Positions 7,685-17,900 of a DNA stretch of 64,000 bases are shown piece by piece. The first letter of the stretch is position 1; each line of letters starts with the position of its first letter. A program made the position numbers and the translations under genes. Origin of the DNA: an uncultured Chitinophaga sp. (GTDB taxonomy: Bacteria > Bacteroidota > Bacteroidia > Chitinophagales > Chitinophagaceae); assembly GCF_937898475.1 (NCBI RefSeq), contig NZ_CALEJS010000024.1:1-64000 (forward strand), given 5' to 3'. A model generated the notes under the pieces. The model had not been told where the DNA came from and made no database searches. It was given only the letters and a program-made list of their open reading frames with translations.

Positions 7685-8554
7685 ATGCCAGGATCACTAC
7701 TTTTAACTACTCCGCCATGCCTTATCACCGTATCTTATGCAGCTGCCTGGATATCGGGCGCCCTGTTGCTGATGACCGTTGCCATCCTGCTCGATCGGCT
7801 GAGGAGCAGGCACCGGATCAATCAACAGCTGCAAATGCAGCAAAAGGAAATAGAACAGCAGAACCGTTCTTTACGGCATCTGCTGCATGAAAAAGACTGG
7901 CTGCTGAAAGAGATCCACCACCGTGTTAAGAATAACCTGCAGCTGGTCATGAGCCTGCTCAGCTCACAGTCGCAATACATCAGCAATGAGCTGGCGCTTA
8001 CCGCTATCCGCGACAGCCAGCGCCGCGTACAGGCCATGTCGCTGGTTCACCAGAAATTATACGGGTCTGACAACGCCACTTCCATTGAGCTCTCTTATTA
8101 CATCCGTGAATTATCGTCTTACCTGGCAGACAGCTTCAATACCGGGCAGCGCATCCGTTTTGAATTTACACTGGAACCGCTGGAGATGGATGTAAGCCAG
8201 GCCGTGCCCCTGGGCCTGATACTGAATGAAGCCATTACCAATGCCATCAAGTATGCATTTCCTGATAACCGCCAGGGTATTATTGCCATCAAACTGAAAC
8301 ATACCACTGCAGCTGCCTATACCCTCACTATTGCTGATAACGGCATCGGCATCGCCAGCGGCTTTAAACATAAGAAGCCCGCTTCACTGGGCATGTGCCT
8401 GATGGAAGGGCTGAGCGCAGACCTGGATGGCCATTTCTCTATGGAAAATGATAAAGGCACCACCGTCAGGATCTCCTTTGCTTATGACCATGGCATGAAA
8501 AAATCCGGCCTTACCGGCAGCAATATTTGCAGGGAACAATTAGTGGAAGGTTGA
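7685..8554 (+). CDS. sensor histidine kinase, HisKA_2 type, without a sensor domain
   Basis: A 289-residue kinase. One membrane helix (about 17-36) is followed by a short coiled coil, the dimerisation/phosphoacceptor helix with KEIHHRVKNNLQ (phospho-accepting His78), and an HATPase domain with the N box NEAITNAIKYA (Asn181-Asn186), DNGIGI (218-223) and LGMCLMEGLS. The HHRVKNN box defines the HisKA_2 family rather than classical HisKA. Most Bacteroidota relatives carry long TPR or 7TM sensor regions, but this one has only a membrane anchor. No response regulator gene is adjacent, so its partner and signal are unknown. It may be an N-terminally shortened relative. Confidence 0.88.
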   Translation: MPGSLLLTTPPCLITVSYAAAWISGALLLMTVAILLDRLRSRHRINQQLQMQQKEIEQQNRSLRHLLHEKDWLLKEIHHRVKNNLQLVMSLLSSQSQYISNELALTAIRDSQRRVQAMSLVHQKLYGSDNATSIELSYYIRELSSYLADSFNTGQRIRFEFTLEPLEMDVSQAVPLGLILNEAITNAIKYAFPDNRQGIIAIKLKHTTAAAYTLTIADNGIGIASGFKHKKPASLGMCLMEGLSADLDGHFSMENDKGTTVRISFAYDHGMKKSGLTGSNICREQLVEG

Positions 8555-8711
8555 CAAAAATCCAGATGATAACAAACGGGCCTTTCAGCATTGAGCAGCT
8601 TTAAGGGGCAGGCTGGCGGCTTCACCTCCCGATTTGTCCGTATCGCTCTTTCCCGGTTGCCTTGCGGTGGCATTTGCATTTAACTTGCGCGAAAATTTAA
8701 AACAAACCGCA

Positions 8712-10046
8712 ATGAAAACGCATAAAAGAATTTTCGCAGCAGCCATGGTGGCAGTAGCGCTTGCTTTACAGGGTACACCCGGCAACGCACAAAACACTGC
8801 ATCCACCACACCCGGAAGCGATGAAAGCATCCGGCCTTTCCATGTGAACATACCGGAAGAAAAATTGCTTGACCTCAAACAGCGTATAACAGCCACCAAA
8901 TGGCCGCAGAAAGAAACCGTCAACGATGCAACGCAGGGCGTACAGCTCAACACCATGAAACAGCTGGCGCAATACTGGGCTACGGATTACAACTGGCGAA
9001 AGGTGGAAGCCAGGCTGAACGCACTGCCCCAGTTTGTGACCAATATAGACGGCGTGGATATCCACTTTATACATGTCCGCTCAAAACATAAAAATGCCCT
9101 GCCCATGATCATTACGCATGGCTGGCCCGGCTCCATTATAGAGCAGATGAAAGTGATAGGCCCCCTCACCGACCCCACCGCTTACGGCGGCACAGCAGAC
9201 GATGCTTTTGATGTGGTGATCCCTTCACTGCCGGGCCATGGTTTTTCCGGACAGCCTGTAAACACGGGATGGGATCCTGTAAAGGTGGCCAATGCCTGGA
9301 TTGAGCTGATGAGACGCCTGGGTTACAAAAAATACGTCGCGCAGGGTGGCGACTGGGGCAATGCCGTATCAGAATCCATGGCACTGATAGCGCCACCGGA
9401 GTTACTGGGCATTCATACCAATATGCCGGCTACAGTTCCCGCTGCAATTTCCAAAGCCTTATCCGCCGGTGGCGCAGCGCCCGAAGGCCTGTCAGCAGAT
9501 GAAAAGAACGCCTACCAGCAGTTAGACTTCTTCTACAAAAAGGGCCTGGGATATGCCAACGAGATGGGCCTGCGGCCGCAGACATTGTATGGTATAGAAG
9601 ACTCCCCCGTTGGACTGGCCGCCTGGATGCTGGATCATGACGCCCGCAGCTATGAGCTGATCACAAGGGTGTTTGACGGACAACAGGAAGGTTTAACGCG
9701 TGATGATATCCTGGACAATATCACCCTGTACTGGTTCACCAATACGGCGGTATCTTCCGCACGCCTGTACTGGGAAGCATTTCAGCATGCCAAAGGCGGT
9801 TTCTTTGATCCGCGTAATGTGCAGCTACCCGTGGCGGTGAGCGTTTTTCCCGATGAGATCTACGCCGCACCGGAAAGCTGGACACGAAAGGCTTATCCCC
9901 AACTCGTATACTTTAACAAGCTGCATAAAGGCGGTCACTTTGCCGCATGGGAACAACCGGAGCAATTCACTAAAGAAATGCGGGCGGCGTTCAAACCGTT
10001 CAAAACAGCTTCCGGTAAACTGAGTACCGCTACCATCAAACATTGA
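8712..10046 (+). CDS. exported epoxide hydrolase-like alpha/beta hydrolase
   Basis: The ATG at 8712 gives 444 residues starting with a signal peptide (MKTHKRIF...PGNAQ, cleaved near residue 27); the longer frame would put non-signal residues in front. The epoxide hydrolase N-terminal domain spans about 42-150, followed by the alpha/beta hydrolase core. The oxyanion motif HGWPG is at 136-140, the nucleophile Asp214 sits in GGDWG, and the catalytic His409 is in KGGHFAAWE. It should open epoxides to diols, probably in the periplasm, but the substrate is unknown. It leads an apparent operon with the cysteine hydrolase (34 bases on) and the SRPBCC-like gene. Confidence 0.88.
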   Translation: MKTHKRIFAAAMVAVALALQGTPGNAQNTASTTPGSDESIRPFHVNIPEEKLLDLKQRITATKWPQKETVNDATQGVQLNTMKQLAQYWATDYNWRKVEARLNALPQFVTNIDGVDIHFIHVRSKHKNALPMIITHGWPGSIIEQMKVIGPLTDPTAYGGTADDAFDVVIPSLPGHGFSGQPVNTGWDPVKVANAWIELMRRLGYKKYVAQGGDWGNAVSESMALIAPPELLGIHTNMPATVPAAISKALSAGGAAPEGLSADEKNAYQQLDFFYKKGLGYANEMGLRPQTLYGIEDSPVGLAAWMLDHDARSYELITRVFDGQQEGLTRDDILDNITLYWFTNTAVSSARLYWEAFQHAKGGFFDPRNVQLPVAVSVFPDEIYAAPESWTRKAYPQLVYFNKLHKGGHFAAWEQPEQFTKEMRAAFKPFKTASGKLSTATIKH

Positions 10047-10080
10047 TGAAAGATCCGATCAAACTTAAAATCTCTACACA

Positions 10081-10758
10081 ATGGACAATCAATCTGCAAG
10101 GGGTTTTGAAATTTACGGGCCTTACCAGCTCAAACGTACCGCTATACTCATCATAGACCCCTATAACGATTTTCTGCATCCCGAAGGCAAGGCCTACCCC
10201 AACTCGAAGGAAGTGATCGAAGGGGTGCATCTCCTGGAGAACATGGCGAAGATAATGAAAGCTGCAAGGGCTTTGCAGCTGCAGGTATGCTATGTACCGC
10301 ATCACCGTTCAACGCCCGGCGACCTGGCCAACTGGAAATATCCCAATGCCACGCAGCTGTCTACCAGCGAGCGGCAGGTATTTGCCAAAGACAGCTGGGG
10401 CGGCACTTTCCATGATGATTTCCAGCCGCAGGCGGGCGACGTGATCATCAAAGAACATTGGTCACAAAGTGGTTTTGCCAACACAGATCTTGATCAGCAG
10501 CTGAAGCAGCACGACATAGACAGGATCATACTTATTGGCATGCTGGCCAACACCTGTGTAGAGTCCACCGGCCGTTTCGGCATGGAGCTGGGCTATCACG
10601 TTACGCTGGTCAGAGATGCTACTGCGGCCAATACCTGGGAAAAGATGCATGCTGCCCATGATCTCAACGGGCCCTCCTTTGCGCACGCCATCCTTACAAC
10701 GGATGAACTGCTGGAAGTGTTGCAGGGCCAGGAGGCAACCGTCAATCATCACTCATAA
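10081..10758 (+). CDS. isochorismatase-family cysteine hydrolase
   Basis: A 225-residue cytoplasmic protein with the catalytic triad of the family: Asp26 in LIIDPYNDF, Lys124 in IIKEHWSQSGF and Cys159 in MLANTCVESTGR. The cis-peptide region before Cys159 is also conserved. Members hydrolyse isochorismate, nicotinamide or small amides, and the residues here do not decide which. It follows the epoxide hydrolase by 34 bases and is followed 11 bases later by the SRPBCC-like gene, so the three are probably co-transcribed and may form a small catabolic or detoxification set. Confidence 0.88.
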   Translation: MDNQSARGFEIYGPYQLKRTAILIIDPYNDFLHPEGKAYPNSKEVIEGVHLLENMAKIMKAARALQLQVCYVPHHRSTPGDLANWKYPNATQLSTSERQVFAKDSWGGTFHDDFQPQAGDVIIKEHWSQSGFANTDLDQQLKQHDIDRIILIGMLANTCVESTGRFGMELGYHVTLVRDATAANTWEKMHAAHDLNGPSFAHAILTTDELLEVLQGQEATVNHHS

Positions 10759-10769
10759 AACATCATGAT

Positions 10770-11297
10770 ATGAAAATAGCAGATCAGATAGTGGATTCAA
10801 GTTTTACAGCCATTATCAATGCACCAATCGAAAAGATCAATATACCCGAATGGGCATTTAATTTATCAGAGGCAGAGTACCAGTCATGCTCCCCGGCGCA
10901 TGTGTCTGCCGCCACTACCACCGGCGCTGATGGACGGCGGATGTCGATCAATGTGGAAGTGCTCGGCGGCTCGCCCATGGTACAGCATTACCAGGAGGAA
11001 GTGTCGGAGCCCCATCACCTGATACTCACTTCCTTTTCTGATGTATTTACACCAGCAGGCCGTGTGGTGATCCATGTACACTGGGAGCTTTCTGTAAAAG
11101 CGATCAGCGCCACGCAATGTGAATTTACCAACCGCGTGATCTCTCATGCTACGGAAGATATGATCCGGGGGCTGGAACGGCAGGGTATTCCCTTTGAACT
11201 GTTCAGATCGCAGCGGCAGCCGGTTTCTGTTGCGCATAACCGCGGGGAAACCCCTTTGTTTGCCGCGAGCCTGGAGCGTGCCGCACTGCGTGCGTAG
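10770..11297 (+). CDS. SRPBCC-like (START/polyketide-cyclase-fold) protein
   Basis: A 175-residue protein whose opening (SFTAIINAPIEKI) and alternating strands with a long C-terminal helix resemble the SRPBCC ligand-binding fold. The match is at the level of pattern and is not certain. No signal peptide is present. It is the last gene of the epoxide hydrolase operon. It could bind a hydrophobic intermediate or act as an enzyme, but nothing in the sequence chooses between these. The C-terminal 25 residues are Ala/Arg-rich and look less conserved. Confidence 0.6.
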   Translation: MKIADQIVDSSFTAIINAPIEKINIPEWAFNLSEAEYQSCSPAHVSAATTTGADGRRMSINVEVLGGSPMVQHYQEEVSEPHHLILTSFSDVFTPAGRVVIHVHWELSVKAISATQCEFTNRVISHATEDMIRGLERQGIPFELFRSQRQPVSVAHNRGETPLFAASLERAALRA

Positions 11298-11317
11298 CGT
11301 GTAATAATAACAGCATA

Positions 11318-12850
11318 CTACGCCGCCTTGCTGCGGCTCTTACCCGTTACGCTTTTCTGCATCAGTTTCTGGATGAGCAGTTTCAGTCTCGATTTGTAAT
11401 CCTCCTTCAGCCAGTCGGTATAATTACGGGTTACTTTACCCAGGCATTTACCATACTGCTTTACACGCCAGCTGATCTCATTGTCCAGCGCATCGCTCAG
11501 CTCCAGGGCTTCTGCAATGGATGCACTGTTTTCCATACACATGGCAGCATGTTGCCGGATGGCGTCGCGGATCACCGTGATCGGCTTCCGGCCATCTGCC
11601 AGGGTGCGGTGGTAGGCTTCCTGGATATCAAAAGAGAACTGCAGGGTGTTGGGAAATTTAGCGCGCAGGTCTGGTGAGATCACGCGCGCTTCCTGTGCGC
11701 TGTGACTGCGGATGGTTTCGTAATACAGTTCGGGCCTTTCAAAGATCAGTTGCCAGTCCAGCGGCTCCTGCCATTCGCCGAAGCGCTCGGTATTATTGCC
11801 GAGGTCAATGATGGCGAAAGTCTTTTTCTTTGGCAGGCTCCTGGAGCCTCTTCCGATCATCTGGTGATAGAGCGTGAGCGAGGTAGTGGCCCGGTTGAGG
11901 ATCACCGTTTGTATGGCCGGTTCATCAAAGCCGGTGGTCAGGATAGAAACAGATGTAAGGATAGCGCCTTTGGTCTTCTTGAACCATTTCAGGATGTCTG
12001 CACGTTCTGTTGGACTATGATGATGATCCAGGTGCTTTACGGGATAGCCCGCGTCGCGGAACATTTTACAGACATTCCGGGAGGTGAAGATACCGTTATT
12101 GAAGATGAGCGTCTTCTTATGTTTTGCATGTGTTTCGTAAGTGTGGAGTAAGAGTTCCAGCATGGCGGGCGATGAATAGAGCTCGTCTGAAGTGCTGATG
12201 GTAAAATCGCCATGGCTGCCGGTGCGCAGTGAATGCAGCTCCACATCATAGCGTATGCAAACGGGTTTGGCAAGATAGCCCTGCTTCACCAGGCTGGCGA
12301 TGCTCTCTCCCACTACCAGCTCATGGTAGGTTTTGTTCATGGGCTGTTCTATACTGGAGCTCAGCGGTGTGGCGGTAACGCCCACTACCAAAGCGCCGGG
12401 AAATCTTTTCAGCAGCTTCTGAAAGGAGTTATGATGGGCTTCGTCAATGATCAGGAGCCCGATATCAGACACATCTATAAGTCCCTGCCGCAGGCGGTTG
12501 CGCAGGGTTTCCACCATTCCCACATAGCAGGGATAGTCTTCCCGCGCGGAGATGCGCTTCACCGTACTGTTGATCACTTTATTCCTGATGCCCGACTGTT
12601 TCAGGGTGGCGGCCGTCTGCCTGCATAACTCGGTACGGTGTGTTAATACCATGACCTGCTGCCGGTAGGTAGTGATAAACCATCTGGCCATTTCTGAGAA
12701 TATTCTCGTTTTGCCCCCGCCTGTAGGTAATTGATAGAGTATCCGGTTTCCTTTGGGTGAATGGTTAATTTTCTCAAACAGGATCTTCAGATCGCGCTCC
12801 TGGTAAGGATACAGGCCGGCGGATCTTCCCGCGTCAATGTCTTTTCCCAT
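11318..12850 (-). CDS. DEAD/DEAH-box superfamily 2 helicase
   Basis: The ATG at 12850 gives 510 residues that begin just before the conserved LYPYQ entry motif. A TTG at 12952 would add 34 unconserved residues. Walker A is PTGGGKT (42-48), motif II is DEAH (136-139), motif III is VTATP, and the C-terminal RecA domain carries TTGFD and QMIGRGSR. The layout matches SSL2/UvsW-type DNA helicases. A C-terminal extension of about 120 residues is basic at its end. It is convergent with the SRPBCC-like gene (20 bases between stops) and is not obviously part of a restriction or defence operon. The role is probably DNA repair or remodelling, by inference. Confidence 0.88.
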   Translation of the reverse strand: MGKDIDAGRSAGLYPYQERDLKILFEKINHSPKGNRILYQLPTGGGKTRIFSEMARWFITTYRQQVMVLTHRTELCRQTAATLKQSGIRNKVINSTVKRISAREDYPCYVGMVETLRNRLRQGLIDVSDIGLLIIDEAHHNSFQKLLKRFPGALVVGVTATPLSSSIEQPMNKTYHELVVGESIASLVKQGYLAKPVCIRYDVELHSLRTGSHGDFTISTSDELYSSPAMLELLLHTYETHAKHKKTLIFNNGIFTSRNVCKMFRDAGYPVKHLDHHHSPTERADILKWFKKTKGAILTSVSILTTGFDEPAIQTVILNRATTSLTLYHQMIGRGSRSLPKKKTFAIIDLGNNTERFGEWQEPLDWQLIFERPELYYETIRSHSAQEARVISPDLRAKFPNTLQFSFDIQEAYHRTLADGRKPITVIRDAIRQHAAMCMENSASIAEALELSDALDNEISWRVKQYGKCLGKVTRNYTDWLKEDYKSRLKLLIQKLMQKSVTGKSRSKAA

Positions 12851-12998
12851 AAAATATGATGCTGTTGCTTCTTTGAAAAACTTTATCAAACTTGGGGCCA
12901 GTTGTATTATTTTTATATTAACTTGCCGGAGTCCACGTGAACTATCGACCAATAATTAGAATATTTGCCGGCGCATTATAAACAACCAAGCTAAAGGC

Positions 12999-13598
12999 AT
13001 GTCTTCGCAGGAGTCCAGAGAAATCGCATTAGTAGCATCCCTGAAAGAGGATTGTATGGCGGCATTCGATGCCCTTTACCAGCTGTATTTTCCCGGCGTA
13101 TACGCCAATATCCTGCACCTGGTGAGGGAGGATGCGGCTGCACAGGATATTGTGCAGGAAGTGTTCATCTCTCTCTGGGAAAAGCGCAAGCAGCTGCAGG
13201 CGGGGCAAACGCCTGGCAACTGGCTGTTCGTGGTCAGCTATAACCGCTCGCTCAATTACCTGCGCGACCAGCTGCGCCGCCGGCTGAAAGTGACTGCTAT
13301 TACCGATGATGTTGCGGAGCCCGAACAGGATGAATGGCAGCTCACCGCCATTCAGCTGGACATGCTGGAAAGAGCCATTGAGCAATTACCGCCACAGCGC
13401 AGAAAAGTGTTCCTGCTGTGTAAGATGCAGGGGAAAACTTACGCGGAAGCGGCCAGCGAATTGCAGATATCTCACTACACTGTTAAGGAACACATTGCGA
13501 AAGCCAGCCGTTTTATACGCGAATATGTTCGCCTGCAGCCCGAATGGCAGGCGCTGATCATCGCTTTTCCCCTGTTTGCCAGGATATTTGAGCAATAG
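12999..13598 (+). CDS. ECF sigma factor, FecI-like
   Basis: A 199-residue sigma factor. Region 2 contains AAAQDIVQEVFISLWEKRKQL with the NWLFVVSYNRSLNYLRDQ helix, and region 4 contains PPQRRKVFLLCKMQGKTYAEAA and the recognition helix in ISHYTVKEHIAKA. The length and the YAEAAxxLxIS pattern match the Bacteroidota FecI-like sigmas of SusCD loci. FecR (78 bases on), SusC and SusD follow on the same strand. It should drive this locus when the FecR partner relays substrate binding by the STN-bearing SusC. Confidence 0.93.
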   Translation: MSSQESREIALVASLKEDCMAAFDALYQLYFPGVYANILHLVREDAAAQDIVQEVFISLWEKRKQLQAGQTPGNWLFVVSYNRSLNYLRDQLRRRLKVTAITDDVAEPEQDEWQLTAIQLDMLERAIEQLPPQRRKVFLLCKMQGKTYAEAASELQISHYTVKEHIAKASRFIREYVRLQPEWQALIIAFPLFARIFEQ

Positions 13599-13676
13599 CT
13601 CCCGCTCAAAAAAAAAATTTTCCGACACAGCCCCCCTTTTTTACAGCGATGGTGTATTAAGCCCAAAGCTGATCTT

Positions 13677-14840
13677 TTGAATCCATCTGAAGCATATTTA
13701 CGCGAACTGCTGGCCAAAACCCAGTGGACGGACGAGGAATGCCGCTGGCTGCTGCATTACCTGGAACACACGCCCGGCACGGAGCTCAGGGCCTACATGC
13801 TGGAACGTTTCAGGCAACAGGGCTTTGAAGCGCCGCCGCAAGGCCTTGCTGATTCCCTCCTGGCAGGTATTCATGCGCGCATACAGCCCGCCGCACCGCC
13901 TGCGCGGGTGGTACCGCTGTTCCGCCGCTGGCGTTATATCGCGGCTGCCGTGGCAGTGGGCGGCATCATCGCCGCCGCCTTCTTCCTGCTGCAGCCGGGA
14001 CAACGGCCGCAAACAGGCACGCCACTGGCTGCCGCAGCACCGGCAGACATTGCGCCCGGCAGCAACAAAGCCCGCCTGGTATTGGGCAATGGCCAGGCCG
14101 TGGTGCTGGATCAGGCGGCAGACGGGCCCCTGGCGGCCGCCAGCGGAGAGCAGGTAAAAAAGCAGGATGCAGAACTGATCTACAGCCAGGGCGGCAGCGG
14201 CCATAATACCCTTATTACGCCCAATGGCGGGCAATACCGGGTAACACTGGCAGATGGCACCAAAGTGTGGCTCAACGCCGCCAGCTCGCTGCAATACCCG
14301 GCCAGCTTCGATGGAAACGACCGAACGGTGAGCCTGAGCGGCGAAGCCTATTTTGAAGTTTCCAGTGACGCCACACGCCCCTTCTTTGTAAAGGTGGGCG
14401 ACATGACCGTTCAGGTGCTGGGCACACATTTCAATATCAATGCCTATAGTGAAGAAAAACTGTTCACCACCACCCTGGTGCAGGGCGCCGTACGCGTGAT
14501 ATCCGGCAGCCAGCGCATCACACTGGCCCCCGGTGAACAAAGCACCATGGAGCAATCCAGCGGCCGCCTGCAACGCGCCTCCGGCGAAGCGGAAGACGCC
14601 ATTGGCTGGAAGAACGGCCTCTTTGCCTTCAAGAATGATGAGCTGAAAGCAGTGATGCGCGACATCAGCCGCTGGTACGATGTGGAAGTAGTATATGAAA
14701 AGGGACTGGATGAAAATATACATGTATCCGGCGCCATGCGCAGACAGGAGTACCTGGCGCAGTCGCTGAAGATACTGGAACTGACAGCTGATGTACACTT
14801 TGAGATACAGGGACGAACGGTAAGCGTCCGTAAAAAATAA
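13677..14840 (+). CDS. FecR family anti-sigma factor
   Basis: A 387-residue protein starting at a TTG, because no ATG or GTG lies in frame upstream and the N-terminus from there is family-like. The cytoplasmic sigma-binding region (1-84) is followed by a membrane helix (about 86-105), the FecR periplasmic domain (GQYRVTLADGTKVWLNAASSL, GEAYFEV, VLGTHFNINAY) and the C-terminal DUF4974-type domain (LKAVMRDISRWYDVEVVYE). It sits between its sigma factor and the SusC protein, whose STN domain it should contact. It is very Ala/Gly-rich around the membrane segment. Confidence 0.93.
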   Translation: MNPSEAYLRELLAKTQWTDEECRWLLHYLEHTPGTELRAYMLERFRQQGFEAPPQGLADSLLAGIHARIQPAAPPARVVPLFRRWRYIAAAVAVGGIIAAAFFLLQPGQRPQTGTPLAAAAPADIAPGSNKARLVLGNGQAVVLDQAADGPLAAASGEQVKKQDAELIYSQGGSGHNTLITPNGGQYRVTLADGTKVWLNAASSLQYPASFDGNDRTVSLSGEAYFEVSSDATRPFFVKVGDMTVQVLGTHFNINAYSEEKLFTTTLVQGAVRVISGSQRITLAPGEQSTMEQSSGRLQRASGEAEDAIGWKNGLFAFKNDELKAVMRDISRWYDVEVVYEKGLDENIHVSGAMRRQEYLAQSLKILELTADVHFEIQGRTVSVRKK

Positions 14841-14945
14841 AACACACTCACATATGCAGCATGTAGCATATCCGGAAGGCGCCTCCCGGAGCGGCTGCAC
14901 CTATGCATCGCTATCACCTTGAATGATTAAAAAAAAGGCTTAAAT

Positions 14946-17900
14946 ATGAAACGATCACTACCCAACAAATGCGGCTTTCTTCCGCCCGGCGGAAGGCCCT
15001 TCAGAACGCTGCTGATGTTGATGCTGGCAGCGGGCCTTCAGCTATCCGCCGCCACCAAGGGCCAGGACAAAGGGCTTGACGTGGAGGTCAGCAACGCCAG
15101 CCTGGAAACCGTATTCCGTATTGTACGCAAGCAAAGCGATTATCTCTTCATCTTCAAAGATGAGAACCTGGCCAAAACAGCCGCCAAAATTACCCTGCAC
15201 CTGAAAGACGCCACCATTGAACAGGTGATGGACCGCTGCCTGGAAGGCTCTCCCCTGAGCTACCGCATCGTAGACAAAACCGTTATCCTCGTGAAACGGG
15301 AAGATGCGCAGGGCACCCTGCAGGAGCAGGTGGTGCAGCTCAGCGGCGCCGTACGCGATGCTGACAATGGCGACCCGCTGCCCGGTGTAACCGTAAGCGT
15401 GAAGGGCGCTACCATCGGCACCACCACCAACGGCAACGGTCAGTTTGTACTGAACAATGTAAAGCTGCCCGCTACCCTGGTGTTCTCCTACATTGGCTTT
15501 TCCACGCAAACCGTTGAAGCGGGGCAGCGCAGGGAATTTGATATCCGCCTGAAACGCGAAAGCCGCGACATGCAGCAGGTGGTGGTAATTGGTTATGGTA
15601 CCCAGAAGAAAACAGAACTGACAGGCGCTATCGGCACCTTTCGCCCGGACGACCTGAACGCACGCCCGGTACTGGGCCCCGATCAGCTGCTGCAGGGCCG
15701 CGTGGCAGGTGTGAATGTATCCTCAGGCGCCGGTATGCCCGGCAGCGCAGTACGTGTAAGCGTGCGCGGTATCGGCTCTCTGAGCGCCAGCAACGAGCCG
15801 CTGTACGTGGTAGACGGTGTGCCCATCATCCCGCATGATGCCGCCATGACCAATTTCGGTAACAAAATGAACCCGCTCTCAGAACTGAACCCGGCAGACA
15901 TTGCCTCCGTGGAAGTACTGAAAGACGCCGCTTCTGCAGCCATCTACGGATCGCGCGCCACCAACGGCGTAATCCTCATCACCACCAAAAGCGGCCGCAA
16001 AGGCAGCGGGCAGCTCAGCGTGAACGCCTACACCGGTGTGTCTGAAGTGCCTAACCTGGACAAGGTGCAAATGGCCGACTCCAGGCTGTACCTGGAAGTG
16101 GTGAATGAAGCCATTGACAATTACAACAAACAATACGGCTATACGCCGGGCAACAGTAAATTCATTACAGGTATAGACCATCCTTATCCCGGGCTGCCGG
16201 ATACAGACTGGATGGACCTGGTACTGCGCAAAGCCTGGACGCAGAACATAGACCTGTCCGTATCCGGTGGTAACGACAAAACCACCTACTATATCTCCGG
16301 CGGATTCCTGAACCAGCAAGGCACCGTGATCTATAACGACCTGCAAAAATATACCGGCCGTATTAACCTGAACAGCGAACCGCTGGACTGGCTGCGTGTT
16401 GGCGTAAACGTTGGCTTCAGCTATTCAGACAACAACCGCGTACCCGGTTCCAACCTCGGTTCTACCGTTATGGGCAGAAGTTTGCCGCAACGCCCCTTTG
16501 ACCGGCCTTACAAGCCCAATGGCGAGTATTATGTGGGCGGCACGGCAGACCTGGTGTATCATAACCCCATCCAGATCCTGAAGGAAGAAGTGGCCAACCT
16601 GAAAAATTACCGCCTGCTGGGCAATGCCTTTGCAGAACTGAAACTGACAAAAGACCTTCGTTTCAAAACCACCTTCGGTTCAGACATTGGTTATACACAT
16701 GACTACATCTACTATAACCAGCAACATCCCTACGGCACAGGCAATGGCCGCATTGTAGATGAACGCAGGCTGCTCACCAACCTGCTGGTGGAGAATACAC
16801 TGAACTACTCGCACACCTTCGGCGAACTGAAGCTGGACCTCTTAGCGGGTCACTCCTTTCAGCGCATGATGGTATCCAATAACAGTATTGACGGTAACGG
16901 TTTTCCCGCGCCTTCGTTTGATGTGCTGGCCGCCGCTTCCGTTATCAACAACGCATCTACCAACCTCTATGGCAATGCCATGGAATCATATTTTGGGCGC
17001 GCCAACTTTGCCTGGAAAGACCGCTACCTGCTGGGTATGTCTATCCGTACGGATGGCTCGTCCCGCTTCTCGCCAGACAACCGCTATGGTTACTTCCCCT
17101 CTGTATCTGCAGGCTGGCAGGTATCCAGGGAAAGCTTCTGGAATATGCCTGCTACAGACCTGAAACTGCGCGCCAGCTACGGTGCTACCGGTAACCAGGA
17201 AGGCGTGAGCAATTACGGTTACCAGTCGCTCACCGGCGGCGGTTATAACTACGACGGAAAGAGCGGTATTGCCATCACGGGCTTCGGTAACAACCGCCTC
17301 ACCTGGGAAAAGGCCAACCAGCTGGATGCAGGTGTGGAACTGGGATTGCTGGGCGGTGCAGTGAATCTGACAGTAGATTACTTCCGGAAGAACACCACCA
17401 ACCTGCTGTACAACATGCCTATACAGGGCACCTCCGGTTTTACCAGCATTACCAGCAACATCGGTTCCATGCTGAACTACGGCCTGGAAACGTCCATCGG
17501 TACGGACCTGCATTTCGGCGGACTGAACTGGCGCTCTGATTTCAATATCTCCTTTGTGAAGAACCGCATCACCTCCCTGATCGGCAATAACGAAGCGCTG
17601 TCTGTAGGCGCTAACCGCGCTTTACAGGTAGGCCAGGACATTGGCAGCATCTGGGTATATAAGATGACGGGCATCTACCAGGATGACAAGGAAGTACCGG
17701 AGCCGCTGCAGGCTATCGGCGTACGCGCCGGTGATGTGAAGTATGAAGATGTGAATGGCGATGGCAACATCGATATCAATGACCGCCAGATAGTAGGCAG
17801 CTCCAACCCTTCTTTCTACGGTGGATGGAACAATACGTTCCGCTACAGGAATTTTGATCTCTCCATCTTCATGAATTATATGTACGGGCAGGATGTGTAT

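Noticed and set aside
13698..14900. Long minus-strand open frame (about 400 residues)
   Set aside because: Lies antisense to the FecR gene; product is Ala/Gly/Cys-rich with no domain pattern.
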